A stretch of DNA of 64,000 nt from assembly GCA_036172665.1 (NCBI GenBank), contig CM069872.1, positions 42,270,101 through 42,334,100 on the forward strand. The letters are read 5' to 3'. Origin of the DNA: Prosopocoilus inquinatus. Its lineage: Eukaryota; Arthropoda; Insecta; Coleoptera; Lucanidae. A program made the position numbers and the translations under genes. Under the pieces are notes generated by a model. The model was not told the origin of the DNA and did not search any database. It was given only the letters and a program-made list of their open reading frames with translations. Every line of letters starts with the position of its first letter. Positions within the stretch are counted from its first letter, which is position 1. Below are positions 11,881-26,137 of this stretch, piece by piece.

Positions 11881-12289
11881 ACAGTGAAACTTTGTTGATC
11901 ACAGTACGTGACGATTATTGTTCATTGCTTTTCTTTAGTGTTTGAGTTATTCTTGTTTCTTTATTTGTTGTTTTATTCTTGTGTTTAAATATTCTCTGTT
12001 CCCACAAACATTAAATGCTTCTAAATAATTTCCTAGAGTCAATAAGAACTTTTATATGCATTATTTAACCTTAAAATTAAAAGTATTACTCGATAGCATT
12101 TGTTTGAACTTCCTCGTTCCGCTACTATCATCAACGCTACTATCATCAATCAATAGATATATTTGATAATAACTCGAGAATGAAAAAAGACAATCATTTC
12201 GGGGTTTTACCATAATGTTCCTCATTTTATAAGCTTTGTAATTACTGCAAAAGAAACACACCTTCCCATTTAAGTTTGTTTAGAAAACT

Positions 12290-12780
12290 ACGAAAGACTA
12301 TTACTTTTGAAAGTAGCGCCCTCTAGCAACTTTATAACAAAGTAGCCGGAGTGGTTCAATAGAAACTTTAAATCAGCAGAAATTTTCCTTTCAAACGAGC
12401 TGAAGTTCATTAATTTCTGATAAAGAGTACAGAAGTTACGAAATTTTTTATAGCAAATAATTCAACTGTTTCCTCCACCCTTATTAATAGCGTTACGATA
12501 ATGAGTTTAAATCAAAATTGTGCAGTATGAATTCAGCTTTCCGATGATGCTACCAAAGCTGCAGCTTATTCTGAGACTTTTGTTAGTAAAATTAATTTGT
12601 ATTGTTGAGCCCATTAATTGCGTCCCCTTGCGGTCAACTCAGGTACTTAAAAAAATTCTTTGAATTTCTCTATTACTTTGATTATAAATTTTTTTTTCTC
12701 CTGAAGCTGTAAGTATTGCGGTTTGCTATGTACCGCTGGTCGTCGCCTATATTGAAACACCCGGTATATGGCAGATTAAC
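12290..12780 (+). repeat. Dispersed repeat family C, copy 2
   Basis: Inverted partner of 2400-2830. Its right border ends 'GAAACACCCGGTATAT', similar to the family A outer end. No coding frame. Confidence 0.6.
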
Positions 12781-12799
12781 TGATGTAACGCTATTTGTA

Positions 12800-14260
12800 A
12801 ATCCTGTAAAACATAAGGTCGAATTTGGCAGAAGACTTTTGTTACTTTTCGTTCTCTTTTAACTGTCCATGACTGTACTTACATATTACGTCGCCTTCGG
12901 CTTTTAAAATTAGCCAAACGCCAAGCCAAAAGGATGACGTCCTTTTTTATTAAATAATTAAGTAATCCACAAAGTTCAATGATTGCTTCAATTAACAAGC
13001 TGCAATTAATTACTTACAGGCCTTTAAAAAAAATTGATCTCCTTTTTTTCGTCGAACGCAGATTAGAACGGGCAATGCCGTTATTTAATTAACCTTAAGT
13101 TTGAAAAAGCGCACGGCGCGCCCGTTAGTTGCTTTATTATAGAAAAGCGTGTAATAATAAGAAACAGGAAATTGCGGACTTTTTTCTGCTCCTTTTTCTA
13201 GAAACTTAAATTACAAAGAAATTACCGGACGAACTTGCGTAACAGGTTCGATTCTAAGCCTTAAATGCCGAGGCACGTTTATTAATGTTCCTGTTCTTAC
13301 CATAACTACCGTAATAAATATGTCAGCGATCTTTGCCTCGAACAACTTAAACAATTAAAAACTTAAATTACACTCATGAACATCATCATGATTTTATTTA
13401 ATTAAAGGGCACTTTAGAGAATTTTTTTTATATTTTTTAATCCAAATATTCATTATTTTAACAAAGTCAATGGAGCTTTGATCTCATTTCTCTATTTTAA
13501 TTTTAAATTAAATACTCCTAATAAATTATTATTGTTTGTTGCATTAATGCATTTTTTCTTTTTAATTGCTTTTAGTAAATTTGTTTTTAATTTAAATTAC
13601 GGTAATTAAAATACGGTTGGAAGCAAAAAGTATTAGACAATTACAGTTTCCTGTAATTTTTCTTCTTCCGAACTAGAAGATGTAATGCTATCAAAATTCA
13701 GTCTATTCTCAAATTTTTCATAATAAAGTTAAATTAATATACCCATTTTATGTAATTAAAGGACACTTTTATTTATTTTTTTAAATTTTTTAATCCAAAT
13801 ATTATTTAAGTAAATTTCAGTGGATCTTCAAACTTGCTCACTAATTTTAATTTTAAGTTAAACAATAAATTATTATTGTATGTTCCACTAATGCAATATT
13901 TTCCTTTTAATTGCCCTTTAGTTTATTTGTTTTTAATTTAAATCTTATTTATTAAGTCGAAAACAAAAAAATTCGTATTTAAAATATACAGATGTCTTGT
14001 ACAGCTACTTTAGGGCTATGTTCAGTAATATTTTTAATAATAATTTAATAATATTTTTGTTGAATAATATTATTATTGCCAGGAACAGTATATGTAAAAA
14101 AAGTTGTTCAATATTTTATTGAACTTCACAAATGCATTTCCAAGTTTACACAGTACAAATTCTGTACAACACTTTTTTGAACACGACTGTACCATTTAAT
14201 TAAAGACCATAAGAGAATAATTGAAGTTGATTCTTGTCCGACGAAAATTGTAAGTACAAA
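12800..14260. other. No gene; AT-rich with an internal diverged direct repeat
   Basis: The block around 13400-13600 ('GGGCACTTTAGAGAATTTTT ... TTTAATTGC') is repeated in diverged form at 13760-13960. A 'ACAGTTTCCTGTAATTTTT' motif of the MITE family described at 16.1 kb is at about 13645. 12880-13300 is less AT-biased than its surroundings, but no exon is recognisable. Confidence 0.45.
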
Positions 14261-14284
14261 GTTTATTTTAATCTCGAACCGGAC

Positions 14285-14365
14285 AGAAATATGATAGGAA
14301 CACACTCAACGTTTCGCTATAGATTTATAGCTATAAATCCATAGCGAAACGCTGAAAATGGTTTC
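14285..14365. repeat. Tail-to-tail junction of two half hammerhead elements
   Basis: On the minus strand the sequence reads TATAGC-GAAA-CGTT-GAGTGTG, exactly the 3' half of the motif at 10.3 kb. The plus strand carries an inverted second half (CATAGC-GAAA-CGCTGA). Neither half has the CTGANGA core, so neither can be a complete ribozyme. It marks a rearranged copy of the same element; the flank 'AACCGGACAGAAA' also matches. Confidence 0.6.
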
Positions 14366-14964
14366 AAAACGGAGTAGTGACATTTCTTGTGTCAAACATT
14401 TTTCCATTAGTCATAGGCTGCGGTAAGTGAACGGTCGAAGTGGTCGGACCAAACCTTTTCTCAATTGGTGATTGGTCAGAGGGTTTAGTCGGACCGTTGA
14501 CTTGACGATTTTGTGCAATTTGACCGTTCACTTAACTCGGTCATAGTTAAAATCATAGGTATTTTCTTTTCCCCGCAAAACTCAATTCAGCTCAGATAAA
14601 CGTCATTTCCGTTCGTGCGAACAAGTAAGTCTGAATGTGTATTTCAACCAGGCAACCAATTGGAGTGCACGAGTGACAAGGTGGGTGATCGAAATCACAG
14701 TTCAAACTAACTTGTTCATGCCAACGGAAATGACGTATATCTGAGTTGAGGTGAGCAAAAAGGACACGCCATCTGAAAGCTTTCAAAATTTTTAAGTGCC
14801 ATCTGCGAAGTCGTATTTAAACAGTACCACATAAAGATACCATAAGATATATAGAGAGAGAACAATTGATAAAAACCACGAGTTAGAAACCGGCTATTCA
14901 TTTTTGGACTCATCTGCATAAAGGCTGTTTTACATTATACTAATTTATGTTACGAGAAAATAGT

Positions 14965-15450
14965 ACCATGGTTCTGTCTTTCAAGTATTTCTAAGTTCTG
15001 ACAGGAAAACGTAAATAATGACTGTTCACTTCAGTTAATAAAATCTTTACGTGTACATTGTGGCCGCGATGGTACCAAAAAAATTTTAGCAAAGAAATGT
15101 TACAAAACGGACACAAAAATATTTGTTTTTATGCGAGTTTTGGTAACATCGCGGCCAGAAAATACTGGGACAAAGCAGTTATCATGTTCGACGGAAATCA
15201 AGCAAAATATTATGGTTTAAATCCAACTTCCAACAAAAGTTGAAGTGAAGTCTCTTGTCATAATCACTATTTGATAATAAAACTTTTTACTTAAGTACCC
15301 TTAATTTTCTCGGCGATTATTCGTATGATCATTTAAATTTGATAATTTGTTTTTGAGATAAGCATTCTGTCTTTCAAGTACTTATAAGTTCTGACAGGAC
15401 AACGTCATTAATGTAAGTCCACTTCAACTAATAAAATAGTTGCTCTCCAA
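14965..15450. repeat. Short direct repeats and an inverted TGGCCGCGATGGTACCA motif
   Basis: 'TCTGTCTTTCAAGTA...AAGTTCTGACAGGA' occurs at 14978 and again at 15369. 'TGGCCGCGATGGTACCA' occurs at 15060, inverted at about 15138-15156 and again directly at about 15910. The 61-codon frame between them is a chance frame. Confidence 0.5.
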
Positions 15451-15549
15451 TTACCAATTTCAAGCACCTGAGATGACCTGAATTGTTCTAATCCGAACTA
15501 CCCTTTTGAGATTTGATATGGGTACGCTGCATAAGTCATATAAGCTTGA

Positions 15550-15733
15550 TATACCATGCGTTTTTTTATAAGTATACATAACAAGGGTGTATACTTTTGT
15601 AAAAAAGAAAATGTCAACGCATTATTTTACTGCAATCTGTAGGCAACCAACTACACATATTCAATGCGTTGACATATTTTTTATAAAAGAATATACCGTT
15701 GCTGTGTATACCTATAAAAAAAACGCATGGTAT
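15550..15733. mobile_element. About 180-bp inverted-repeat MITE
   Basis: Arms starting 'ATACCATGCGTTTTTTTATA' and ending with its reverse complement pair over about 75 bp each, including 'TGTCAACGCATT'/'AATGCGTTGACA' around a short centre. Noncoding. Confidence 0.75.
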
Positions 15734-16285
15734 GTGTGTGTAGGCATAGACACAGGTGCGTGAGGGGTCGGGGGAAGCAGGGGGAAGTAAAAAACAATTA
15801 GTTCAAGTACGTTCCGCAATTGGAACATGTTGGATCAGTTCGGAGGAGCTCCGAGTAGCTCATTTTGACAATCGAAAAGCGTCTAATATTTACTTGTTCC
15901 AGTATTTTGTGGCCGCGATGGTACCATAAATTGTTTTACTGTTTTACACTATCCTAAAACTTGAAATACCTTTTTCTGGTATTATTTTTCTGGTATTCAC
16001 ACGTTTGTGCAATTCGAAGTTCCTTGATTTGGGCTTTTCTGATAACAGCGGTCGCTCGTGCGTTACAAACGACGTAAAGTATTCTCTCTCTTATATAATT
16101 AATCTAAGGTTGAAAGCAAAAAATAGTTGACAAGAACAGTTTCCTGTAATTATTCTTTCTCAAAAATGGTATCGATTAAAGATGACTTTACAGATAACAT
16201 TTTAAAAAACTGAAAGCTTTCAGATTTAGCAACCTTAAGACTTTGGTAAAATTTATTCATTCTTCTTTAATCCATACCATTTTGA

Positions 16286-16461
16286 AAAATTTTGTTGCAA
16301 ATGGTTTTTGATTGCAGTGAAAACCTCGAGCAGCCTCTGTACAACTGTTTCAGCCCTGTTGGGGCTTCATCAGCAGAGACGTAGCAAATCCACTTCAATT
16401 TGTTATCCTACTGCAATGTCAGGTCAAAAAGCGATCGTAGGATGTCGCTGTTTTACCTATT
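16286..16461 (-). mobile_element. Hammerhead-bearing short retroelement, copy 1
   Basis: A 176-bp insertion flanked by a perfect 13-bp direct repeat CATACCATTTTGA at 16273-16285 and 16462-16474. Read on the minus strand it begins near 'AATAGGTAAAACAGCGACAT', contains the ribozyme, and ends with an A-rich tail next to 'GCAACAAAATTTT'. A variable-length-type target duplication plus an A-rich 3' end fits target-primed reverse transcription. It has no coding capacity, so it must be mobilised in trans. Confidence 0.75.
16327..16387 (-). ncRNA. Type I hammerhead ribozyme (copy 1)
   Basis: Minus strand: stem I GTCTCTG (16381-16375) pairs with CAGAGGC (16340-16334) including one G-U pair. The core CTGATGA is at 16374-16368. 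Stem II AGCCC/GGGCT has a 5-nt loop (16367-16353). GAAA is at 16352-16349. Stem III is a C-G pair closed on an AGTT loop, with U at 16342 and A at 16341. Cleavage is expected between 16341 and 16340. All invariant core positions (C3, U4, G5, A6, G8, A9, G12, A13, A14, U16.1, H17) are present. Confidence 0.8.
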
Positions 16462-16831
16462 CATACCATTTTGAGAAAGAATAATTACAGTAAACTGTTT
16501 TTTGTCTACTATTTTTTGCTTTCAACTATGCTTCGATATTTTCAATCAGGTTCGTTAATTAAGCATAATAAATCCAGATTGGAACTTGGAATCGTGATAA
16601 AATACATATTTTGCACACCTTTGTTACCTAGAAAAGTTCAACAGTGACGATAAATTTAAAAGACGTATTTAAGCATACATAAATCAGTTATTACGAACTG
16701 GAATTAATTAATTAAGAAAAATGACCGCATTCACAGGTATTCCAAAATAATCAAACTAAACGAATGCAGATAATGTCATAGACCATGGATGTCTAAAAAA
16801 ACTTACAATTTTTGCTGCCTTACAAATGAAT

Positions 16832-16852
16832 TATATATATATATATATATAT
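16832..16852. repeat. (TA)n microsatellite
   Basis: Uninterrupted run of about ten TA dinucleotides. Confidence 0.95.
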
Positions 16853-17039
16853 CAATTAAGAGCGGTTTTATTTATAAAATTATATTCTAAGCTGTTGTCA
16901 ATACTTTAAAGTTGGCGCGCAACAGTTAAACAATATGGCGGCAAATTGCGTTACTTTGACTTCAATACCGTTTTGGACAAAGAAAAATTACAGGAAACTG
17001 TAATGGTCTCATTGCCAACTTAAGGAAAAGGTGTTTAAA

Positions 17040-17900
17040 TCTAGGGGTAATTTCAAACAAAAGGGAAAGAGAGAAAAATTGCAAAACCTCGTTAAAATCT
17101 AGGGAATTTTTCACCCTCCTGGGAACAAAAAACAATCACTACACTTTGTGAGAATAAAAGAGAAAGAGGGTAAACAATCAGAAACAAAAAAAAAAAAACA
17201 AGAACTTTTTTAATGACCCAGAAACACGATTAAAACGGAAAAATTAAAATTTCCAAAGAAGTTACAATCATTACTTGACTTCTGAAAAATTGCAAGCAAT
17301 TTAAAGAAAAACGAAAAACGTTTTTAACAATCGAGAAACCCACTACAAACGAAAAAGGTCCTGATTAAAATGAAAGACAAAACAAATGACGATCATACTT
17401 GTAGAAGAAAAGAACTCAAAACGAATTATAGATTTAAAATAAATAAAAATAATAGAGAACATTCAAGACTAATAATAATAATTCGAACTTCACAATGTAA
17501 TCAACAAACCAAAAACAAATCATAGTAATTATTTACGAAATGAAAATTTCTGAAGAAAGCAGGAAAAAACGAATGACGACTAATTATTCGCGGAAAAGTA
17601 CTAAAAGATTTGATTAATTAAGGAAAAACAAATGACGCTCCTAAAATTTTCTACGAAGAAATACGAAAGGAAACGAAATAATTTCAGGAGATAAACTAAG
17701 AAAAAACAAATTAATTCAAAACGACTATGTCTTCCTTTAAACATTAACGGCAATAGTACCCAAAAAAAATCAGAAAATGATAGAAATATTTGAAGATGGA
17801 AACAAGTGACGATCACAGGATTTCAGACTTGAAAACAGTAATCATAAACAAGTGACGATCGCGTTACATTAAAAAAACGAAACTGCAAACAATTTTTTTG
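17040..17900. repeat. Purine(A)-rich tract with a recurring ACAAATGACGATCA-like motif
   Basis: The plus strand is strongly A-rich and T-poor for more than 800 bp. A short phrase close to 'CAAATGACGATCA' recurs at about 17385, 17571, 17628, 17802 and 17851, which suggests a decayed tandem repeat. No frame on either strand looks like protein. Confidence 0.5.
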
Positions 17901-17984
17901 AAAAATTTAACCGAAACGTTCTTTTTCTGTTCAATAATACTCTTAATTTGTTATTTCGGTTTCTTTTTCTTATTTTTCTTCTTA

Positions 17985-18415
17985 TTATTAAGCGCCATCT
18001 TAAGGATAATACGACTTGTAACATCAAAACTGATTGTTTCCTCTTTCTCGGTTCATTTTTTTTCCTTTTTATTATTAAGTGCTATCTCGGGGATAATACG
18101 ACTTGTACCATCAAAACCAATTTTTTTCTCCCAAAAAAGAGAAGGTACGAATTCGAAATTTGATGAGTTGACAATACTGCTTCTGATTTCTGCAAGGTGC
18201 AAGGTTTGGTTATATATTTTTTTATTTCGTTTGTTTTAAATAAATATTTTTATTGTCTTCTTTGCAATCGTGTTTTTAACTTTAACCTCCTATTCCAAAT
18301 TTGCCAGATTACTGAGCGGATTCTGTAACTTATTAACGGGCTGTTAAAATTTAGAGGTTCTTAGGGCGGATTTTGTAAGTTATTAACGGGCTGTTAAAAT
18401 TTAGAGGTCCGTTAA
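17985..18415. repeat. Two small direct tandem duplications
   Basis: 'TTATTATTAAG(C/T)G...GGATAATACGACTTGTA' is duplicated with a period of about 90 bp (17985-18120). 'TTATTAACGGGCTGTTAAAA' with flanks is duplicated with a period of about 55 bp (18316-18415). The T-rich open frames of up to 113 codons over the first pair are compositional. Confidence 0.65.
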
Positions 18416-18698
18416 AATTTAAAATACAGTGCTGTGGTTGGGTGTTACCGTAGCAACAAAATTAATAGCCCTTTAAATTTAACGGTTTTGATACAGAGTA
18501 GACCCCTAATTTAGGGAATTCTAGGGAAATATCATATGCCGAAAAAGGAATTTTTATCGAATTGATTGGCAACACTGAATGGTCTATTATTTTTGCTTTT
18601 CTTTTTATAAAGGCATATTTTCATTTCAGAAAAAAATTAAAAAAAGCTTTAATCTTGATTTGCAACATTAAATGACCGCAAACATGCACAATCAGACC

Positions 18699-18893
18699 TA
18701 GTTCGCACGAGCGTTTTTCAAAACGTTCAAGCGCTCGCTTTTTCTAACGCCCGAATACAACATATCAGACTTAATAGTTATGTTCACACTGAGAAACCGC
18801 TTTAGTGCGAACGCGTATATTTAAACCGATAAGTTCTATTTACGTTAGAAAAAGCGAACGCTTGAACGTTTTAGGAAAACGCTCGTGCGAACG
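18699..18893. mobile_element. Inverted-repeat element, about 195 bp
   Basis: Arms of about 50 bp beginning GTTCGCACGAGCGTTTTTCA and ending with its near complement, including 'AAGCGCTCGCTTTTTCTAACG'-type sequence. Noncoding MITE-like structure. Confidence 0.7.
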
Positions 18894-21800
18894 CCGCATA
18901 ACTTCTGCAAGAAAGAAATGTCAGAAGTAGAAAAGGTGATGGCATTAAAATTTAAACCTTTTTTCACAATAAATTTACGAAATAAAATTAATATCCTATT
19001 TTTCCGCAAGCTTTTAAAATTATTCGACGTTACGTTAACGGTTTCTTCAGGATGGAAATTTATACAGTAAATACAGTTGACAACTTCTTTAAGAAAATAT
19101 ATGTTATTTATCTGATATACTACAGTGCCGTAAAGGCTGCAAAAACTTGACCGTGATACATAATAAATGAAATACGCTGTCACTGTACAGCGAAAGGCGA
19201 TCTGAAACGTTTTTAAAAGTTCTCCGACGATTAATCACTATTTATACACTGATGTTCGATAAATTTCAATGAACTTTATTAGTAAATTAATAAATAACTT
19301 TCCTCGCAGATGAAATTAATTACAGAACGCATGAGCACTCAGAAATAAAAATGTCATAAACCAAACTCCAAGAAGCTGCGAATTATCAAGACTTGGTCTT
19401 TATGTGTTTTATTAACAGTTTTATATCGTCACGGCTCATCTCAACGGCTATTAAAAATAAATTGATGCACATTTTTATTTAAATTGTAAATAAACTACAC
19501 ACATTAAGGAAATAAGGTTAATCTTAATTATTGTTGATAAATTTAATTTGTCTCGTTAATTACAGGAAGCACGTGCAGAAAACATTTTTCGACTCTCGAA
19601 GATGTGAAAGTTTTTTCAGTTTGTTCAGATGGTGTTCTAAAATAAGACCCGGTTTAACGGTTATTAGCAATTATTCACGAGACGGATGGATAATCGCCGG
19701 TTTGTTTCACACAACGCACATTTAAATCACCCCTGAAAAAGAATACTTTTCTGCGGGGCGCTATAAAATTATGCGGGGTCAAAGCCCTTTTGCCTTTACG
19801 AATTCAAAGATAATCACGACACGGTAATTGATTTATTGCGGAGGTGGGTAGGAAGGAAACAGGCTGGCACTGAATGATTAAGAAAAGAAAATGCGGGCGG
19901 CATACCGCAAATGTTAATTTAATGAATTTACTGCTGCCAATTGAAAATTATGTGCAAAGGAAGTTTCAGAGACGTTGTAATCGATAGTGTGGATTAAATT
20001 GCATGGCGGATGTAACTGTGTGAATCATCACAAGTTTTTAAACAATACCTGTCTGTGCCATACTGGGGCAAACTTTTTTTTAGGGAGTGTACGTAACATA
20101 TTGCACGCAGTTGCTGTCTTCTATGTATAAAGGATCTTATCGTGTTTCCATATTTCGTGTAGGTATGTCATTATTCATATGTCATCAGATTCCTGAAAAC
20201 GATTTTGTTTTTAGGTCATAAAAAATAGTTTTTATCGTCCCTTACGACTATCTATCGACTAAATATTTCTCATCGTCAGACAAACAGACCGATCGATTTA
20301 TAACGTTGGGATGTATACATATACATTATTTTGCAGGTCACATCTAGCAAAAATTGTCCACTAAACACTGATGTATTACACAATATACGCGACCATCAAT
20401 CTAAAAACGTCAGAAATTATGGATGCTGTTAGTCATTCATGATAAATTATTATTATTGCATTACTGATGATGAGCGAAAAAATCAAGTGAGTTGCACTTG
20501 TAAATAAAGAATACGTTATGAGAATTTTCTCAGGACCTTCGCGTCATTATAACTCGGCCAGAAAAGAAATGCATTGCGATTATATGCAAGGTTACATAAT
20601 CAAATACCGTAAACATGAAATTATCGAAAAAAGCAAAAATGGAATGCATTAGTTCAGGTTCACTGAATATTTATAATTAATTTTTGAAGTTAATCGATTA
20701 ATTAATGTTGATGGAATAACTTGATCTTGGCGTTAAATAACGGGTGTCACTTCTTATTTTGATGTATAAATAATGCGTATTTGTGTTATACATGTACTGA
20801 TTGCTTCAAGAAAAATGTGCTTCAAAGAAAATAAAGGAGATTTTTTTTTAATTCTTTTTTACAAACCTACAATTTTTTTTATAACCGTAAAGAGAAGAAA
20901 AAAAAGTATCAATTTTGCTACAAAAAGTTTAGTATTTAAAAAAGTCAAACCGGAACTTGAGATTATTATATCAGTTAGTTTGCGAAAAATAATTAACGTT
21001 AGCAAATCAACTTTCGTTTACTTTTGTAAAAGGATTCCACCATTGATATTTTCATTCACCCTGTATACACATAGGAAAAACTTGTTTGGAGTTTACACAA
21101 CTTTTATTAAACGTTAAATTCATTTCTTCCCACAACTTCAAAAACTATCTACCGCAGACTTCTCCTGCATCTCACCCACCCTCATGATTCTGTCTAGGAT
21201 TGATGTCCTTTTTGGTCATATTTTCTGTCCAAGATTTCATCTCTCGTATCTAGCAGACGTGGTTGGTTATTTTGTCCTTCACGATTTCCTTCTGGTATTT
21301 TTTCAAATTTTTTTTTCACTGAAGGCAACCTCCAAACAAAGCTCTATTTTTTATTTCCTTTTATAAGCTTACGAAATATTTCAAATTTTACAATTTTCAA
21401 ACGAATTGAGCTCCATTAGTTTTATACAATTTTGCCTTTTTTCCCTCAAATTATAAGTTCCTTTACGTTCTTTCTAAGCAAAATCTTAAGTCCCCTCGCA
21501 TAACTTGAAATTGTGATCGATTGTTTCTCCTGTATTTATAATAATATTTGATGTATTAATTTTACATTTGACAATTTTTTACTTTTATACTCTAGTGTTT
21601 GTTTCTAGAACAATTCTATCTGCAAGGTGAGTAATAGTTTTGCGTTAATACGGCGACACTCCGGCTAGGTTTTTTCTAACTCGTCGACCCTATTGATTTT
21701 CTCTCTTAGTTCCCATATTTCGTCTTTCCTACGATTATAACTTACCCCTTCCTTTCATGATACGATGCAATCTATCAAACTTAATTCTTATATTAGTATT

Positions 21801-22100
21801 TCTCGTTGTTCTGGAGCTTTTCGTGTTGCACCACTTTCTTTCTTCGACTGCCTCTTCGAATTGAGGATAGTTTGTGTTTGAGGACGTTTATCGTCAATTC
21901 CAGGTCATCTGTTAATAAATTTTTCTTCTTCATTGACTTGTATTGATTAGTCTATAATTTCAACTATTTTTCTTTTCTTCAAGTCACCTTAAGAGCTTGT
22001 TCGTAAGTTGTCCTTTCCGTTTTCTTTTGGATATAATTTTTTTTCTTTCGTACAAATAGTTTTGTATATTTTGCTTTTCATTTTGTTCACACCTGTGCGT
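18894..22100. other. No recognised gene; possible regulatory DNA upstream of alpha-tubulin
   Basis: No exon with recognisable protein similarity. 19700-20040 is less AT-rich and low in repeats ('GCGGGGCGCTATAAAATTATG', 'GGAGGTGGGTAGGAAGG'). The noncoding first exon and ATG exon of the alpha-tubulin gene should lie in this interval or further upstream, but no convincing ATG-GT donor could be chosen. 21.1-22.0 kb is T-rich; its reverse complement has short gene-like frames with many stops, perhaps a decayed retroelement. Confidence 0.35.
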
Positions 22101-22101
22101 T

Positions 22102-22199
22102 ACCCAAGAAGACTTTATGAACCCAGTCTGAACGTGCAAGATGACTTTGACAACCCAAGAAGACTTTGAACCCAGTCTAAACGTGCAAGATGACATTGT
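22102..22199. repeat. Two-copy tandem repeat, about 49 bp unit
   Basis: 'ACCCAAGAAGACTTTATGAA...CAGTCTGAACGTGCAAGATGAC' is directly repeated with a small deletion and a few substitutions. Confidence 0.8.
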
Positions 22200-22979
22200 A
22201 CGACCAAAAACTTGAAACCCTTTTATTTATAAGTGTATTATGGAATCAATTCTGTGGCCCTGTTGATCATTTAATATAAAAACCTGACTAATATGCCCAG
22301 CGGATTTTTTCACGTGACGTGACATAGTGAGTTATACACCCAAAGCGTTCCCTCTTGATTAAGGCAACCTCCTAATACACAGTTCAACTCTACTAACCTT
22401 GGTCTATACTATAGACAATTATTTTTAATGACACGATAATTTTTTTTTTGCGAAAGATAAAATGAGGACAGCAAATAGAAACTGTCTACATTTCGGACGA
22501 TGCTAGAAGATGAAGATGCTTAGAAGTGTGATAGGAAGATGCTAACTATGCATTGAAAAAATGAGCCACAGTTGGAACAACGTGACTGATTTATTTGTTA
22601 ATAATTCGAAAATTTCATTAGACTAGGGTGTTTGATTTATATATTTTTATGAATACATTGTTACTTATTTTATTTTTTATTATCTCGAAATTTTCTCTGA
22701 AGAAAAAAAATGTATATGCTTGAAATATTTTGGAGGAAAAATATACCTCATTCTATGTCAATGACGTCATCATTCATTCACAATGTAAACAGAAAAATGC
22801 TTTTTTAAATTTGATTTAAAGAAAACAATGTCATATTTAAGAATATACTCATCTAGCATAGAACCTTTATAGTCAAACAGACTGTCTACATATTTTATAA
22901 TTTTCTGGAACCTTTAGACCTAATGAATCTTTCAGTTCCTTATATTCATTTATTAATATATTATTATCATTAATATATA

Positions 22980-23712
22980 CAGGGCTAGTTAAAAGTATGG
23001 AGACGGCGACTTATTTTCGTTAATATTCATTTTAGGAAATTATGTTCAATACAAAAGTTTGTTATGAAATTATTATCTACATTTGAGGATACTTGAATTT
23101 TTTCTTCTTCAATTGTTTTTAAGTTACGACGTCATCGATATTTGTTTGAAATGACAACCTATATTTGTGATTATTGATTTCGATAGGTCATACTATTCCC
23201 TTTTCAACGGTGTACAATGTTCAGTATGTTACATTTGGAAAAAATTGAGAAAAAGTGCTTTAAAGTTCAAATATTAAAGATCCATTAAATTGGCAGAATT
23301 AATCTAGATAGTCAAAGCGAGGCGATAAACAAACGCGAGCGAGGTAACTTTATCAGTGGTTATTGTTTATGTCAAATAGTCAAATATTTCAATTCTGCTA
23401 ATTTAATGGATCTTTAATATTTGAACTTTAAGGCACTTTTTCTCAATTTTTTTCAAATGTAACATACTGAACATTGTATACCGTTGAAAAGAGAATAGAA
23501 TGAACTATCGAAATCAATAATCACAAATATAGGTTGTCATTTCAAAAAATATCGATGACGTCGTAACTTAAAAACAACTGAAGAAAAAAAAATCCAAGTA
23601 TCCTCAAATGTAGATAATAATTTCATAACAAACTTTTGTATTGAACATAATTTCCTAAAATGAATATTAACGACAATAAGTCGCCGTCTCCATACTTTTA
23701 ACTAACCCTGTA
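22980..23712. mobile_element. 733-bp foldback element in tubulin intron 1
   Basis: Ends are ACAGGGCTAGTTAAAAGTAT (left) and ATACTTTTAACTAACCCTGT (right). Arms of about 310 bp are highly similar reverse complements around a centre of roughly 110 bp ('CAAAGCGAGGCGATAAACAA'). No coding capacity. The right end is only about 75 bp from the splice acceptor of tubulin exon 2. Confidence 0.85.
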
Positions 23713-23762
23713 TAATTATATAATTTTAATCGAATTAAGTTCGAACACATTTCTTTGTTTAA

Positions 23763-25997
<2,235 letters not shown>

Positions 25998-26123
25998 TTA
26001 ATTAAAAAGCGAAGTGGCACAAATTATAAAATATGCATTTAACGCAGCCTATATTATTTTTTAATAATATTATGTACATTTGTAACGCGCTTTTGTAACG
26101 TTATAGCTGGCACTTTTTTGCAA

Positions 26124-26129
26124 AATAAA
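26124..26129 (+). terminator. Polyadenylation signal AATAAA of alpha-tubulin
   Basis: First AATAAA after the tubulin stop (127 bp downstream). Cleavage 10-30 bp later would fall inside the oppositely oriented acyl-CoA oxidase coding region, whose stop codon is at 26138-26140. Confidence 0.75.
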
Positions 26130-26137
26130 GTAATATA

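Larger units (their letters stand above)
16109..16528. mobile_element. MITE with GAAAGCAAAAAATAGTTGACA ends (host of a hammerhead insertion)
   Basis: The left 60 bp (a GAAAGCAAAAAATAGT terminus, 'ACAGTTTCCTGTAATTATTC', 'TCAAAAATGGTAT') are repeated inverted at 16465-16528. Relatives are at 46135-46410 and as solo motifs near 13645 and 16985. The element is interrupted by the hammerhead-bearing retroelement at 16286-16461. Confidence 0.7.

Noticed and set aside
13225..13275. tRNA gene suggested by GGTTCGATTCT
   Set aside because: The T-arm stem does not pair and no A box or acceptor stem is found at the right distance.
14285..14365. A complete hammerhead at 14.3 kb
   Set aside because: Only 3' halves are present on each strand; the CTGANGA core is missing, so it is listed as a rearranged repeat instead.
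17898..18239. 113-codon Phe/Leu-rich frame resembling a membrane protein
   Set aside because: It lies in a T-rich tract with internal tandem duplication; the hydrophobicity is due to base composition.
18845..19183. 112-codon open frame on the minus strand
   Set aside because: No recognisable domain, low-complexity composition, and it overlaps the arm of an inverted-repeat element.
20464..20490. CTGATGATGAGCGAAA resembling a hammerhead core
   Set aside because: There is no stem II between the two core halves and no stem I pairing, so it is a chance match.
20773..21117. 114-codon open frame on the plus strand
   Set aside because: Lys/Phe/Ile-rich as expected from AT-rich DNA, with no motif, no splice context and no neighbouring exons.
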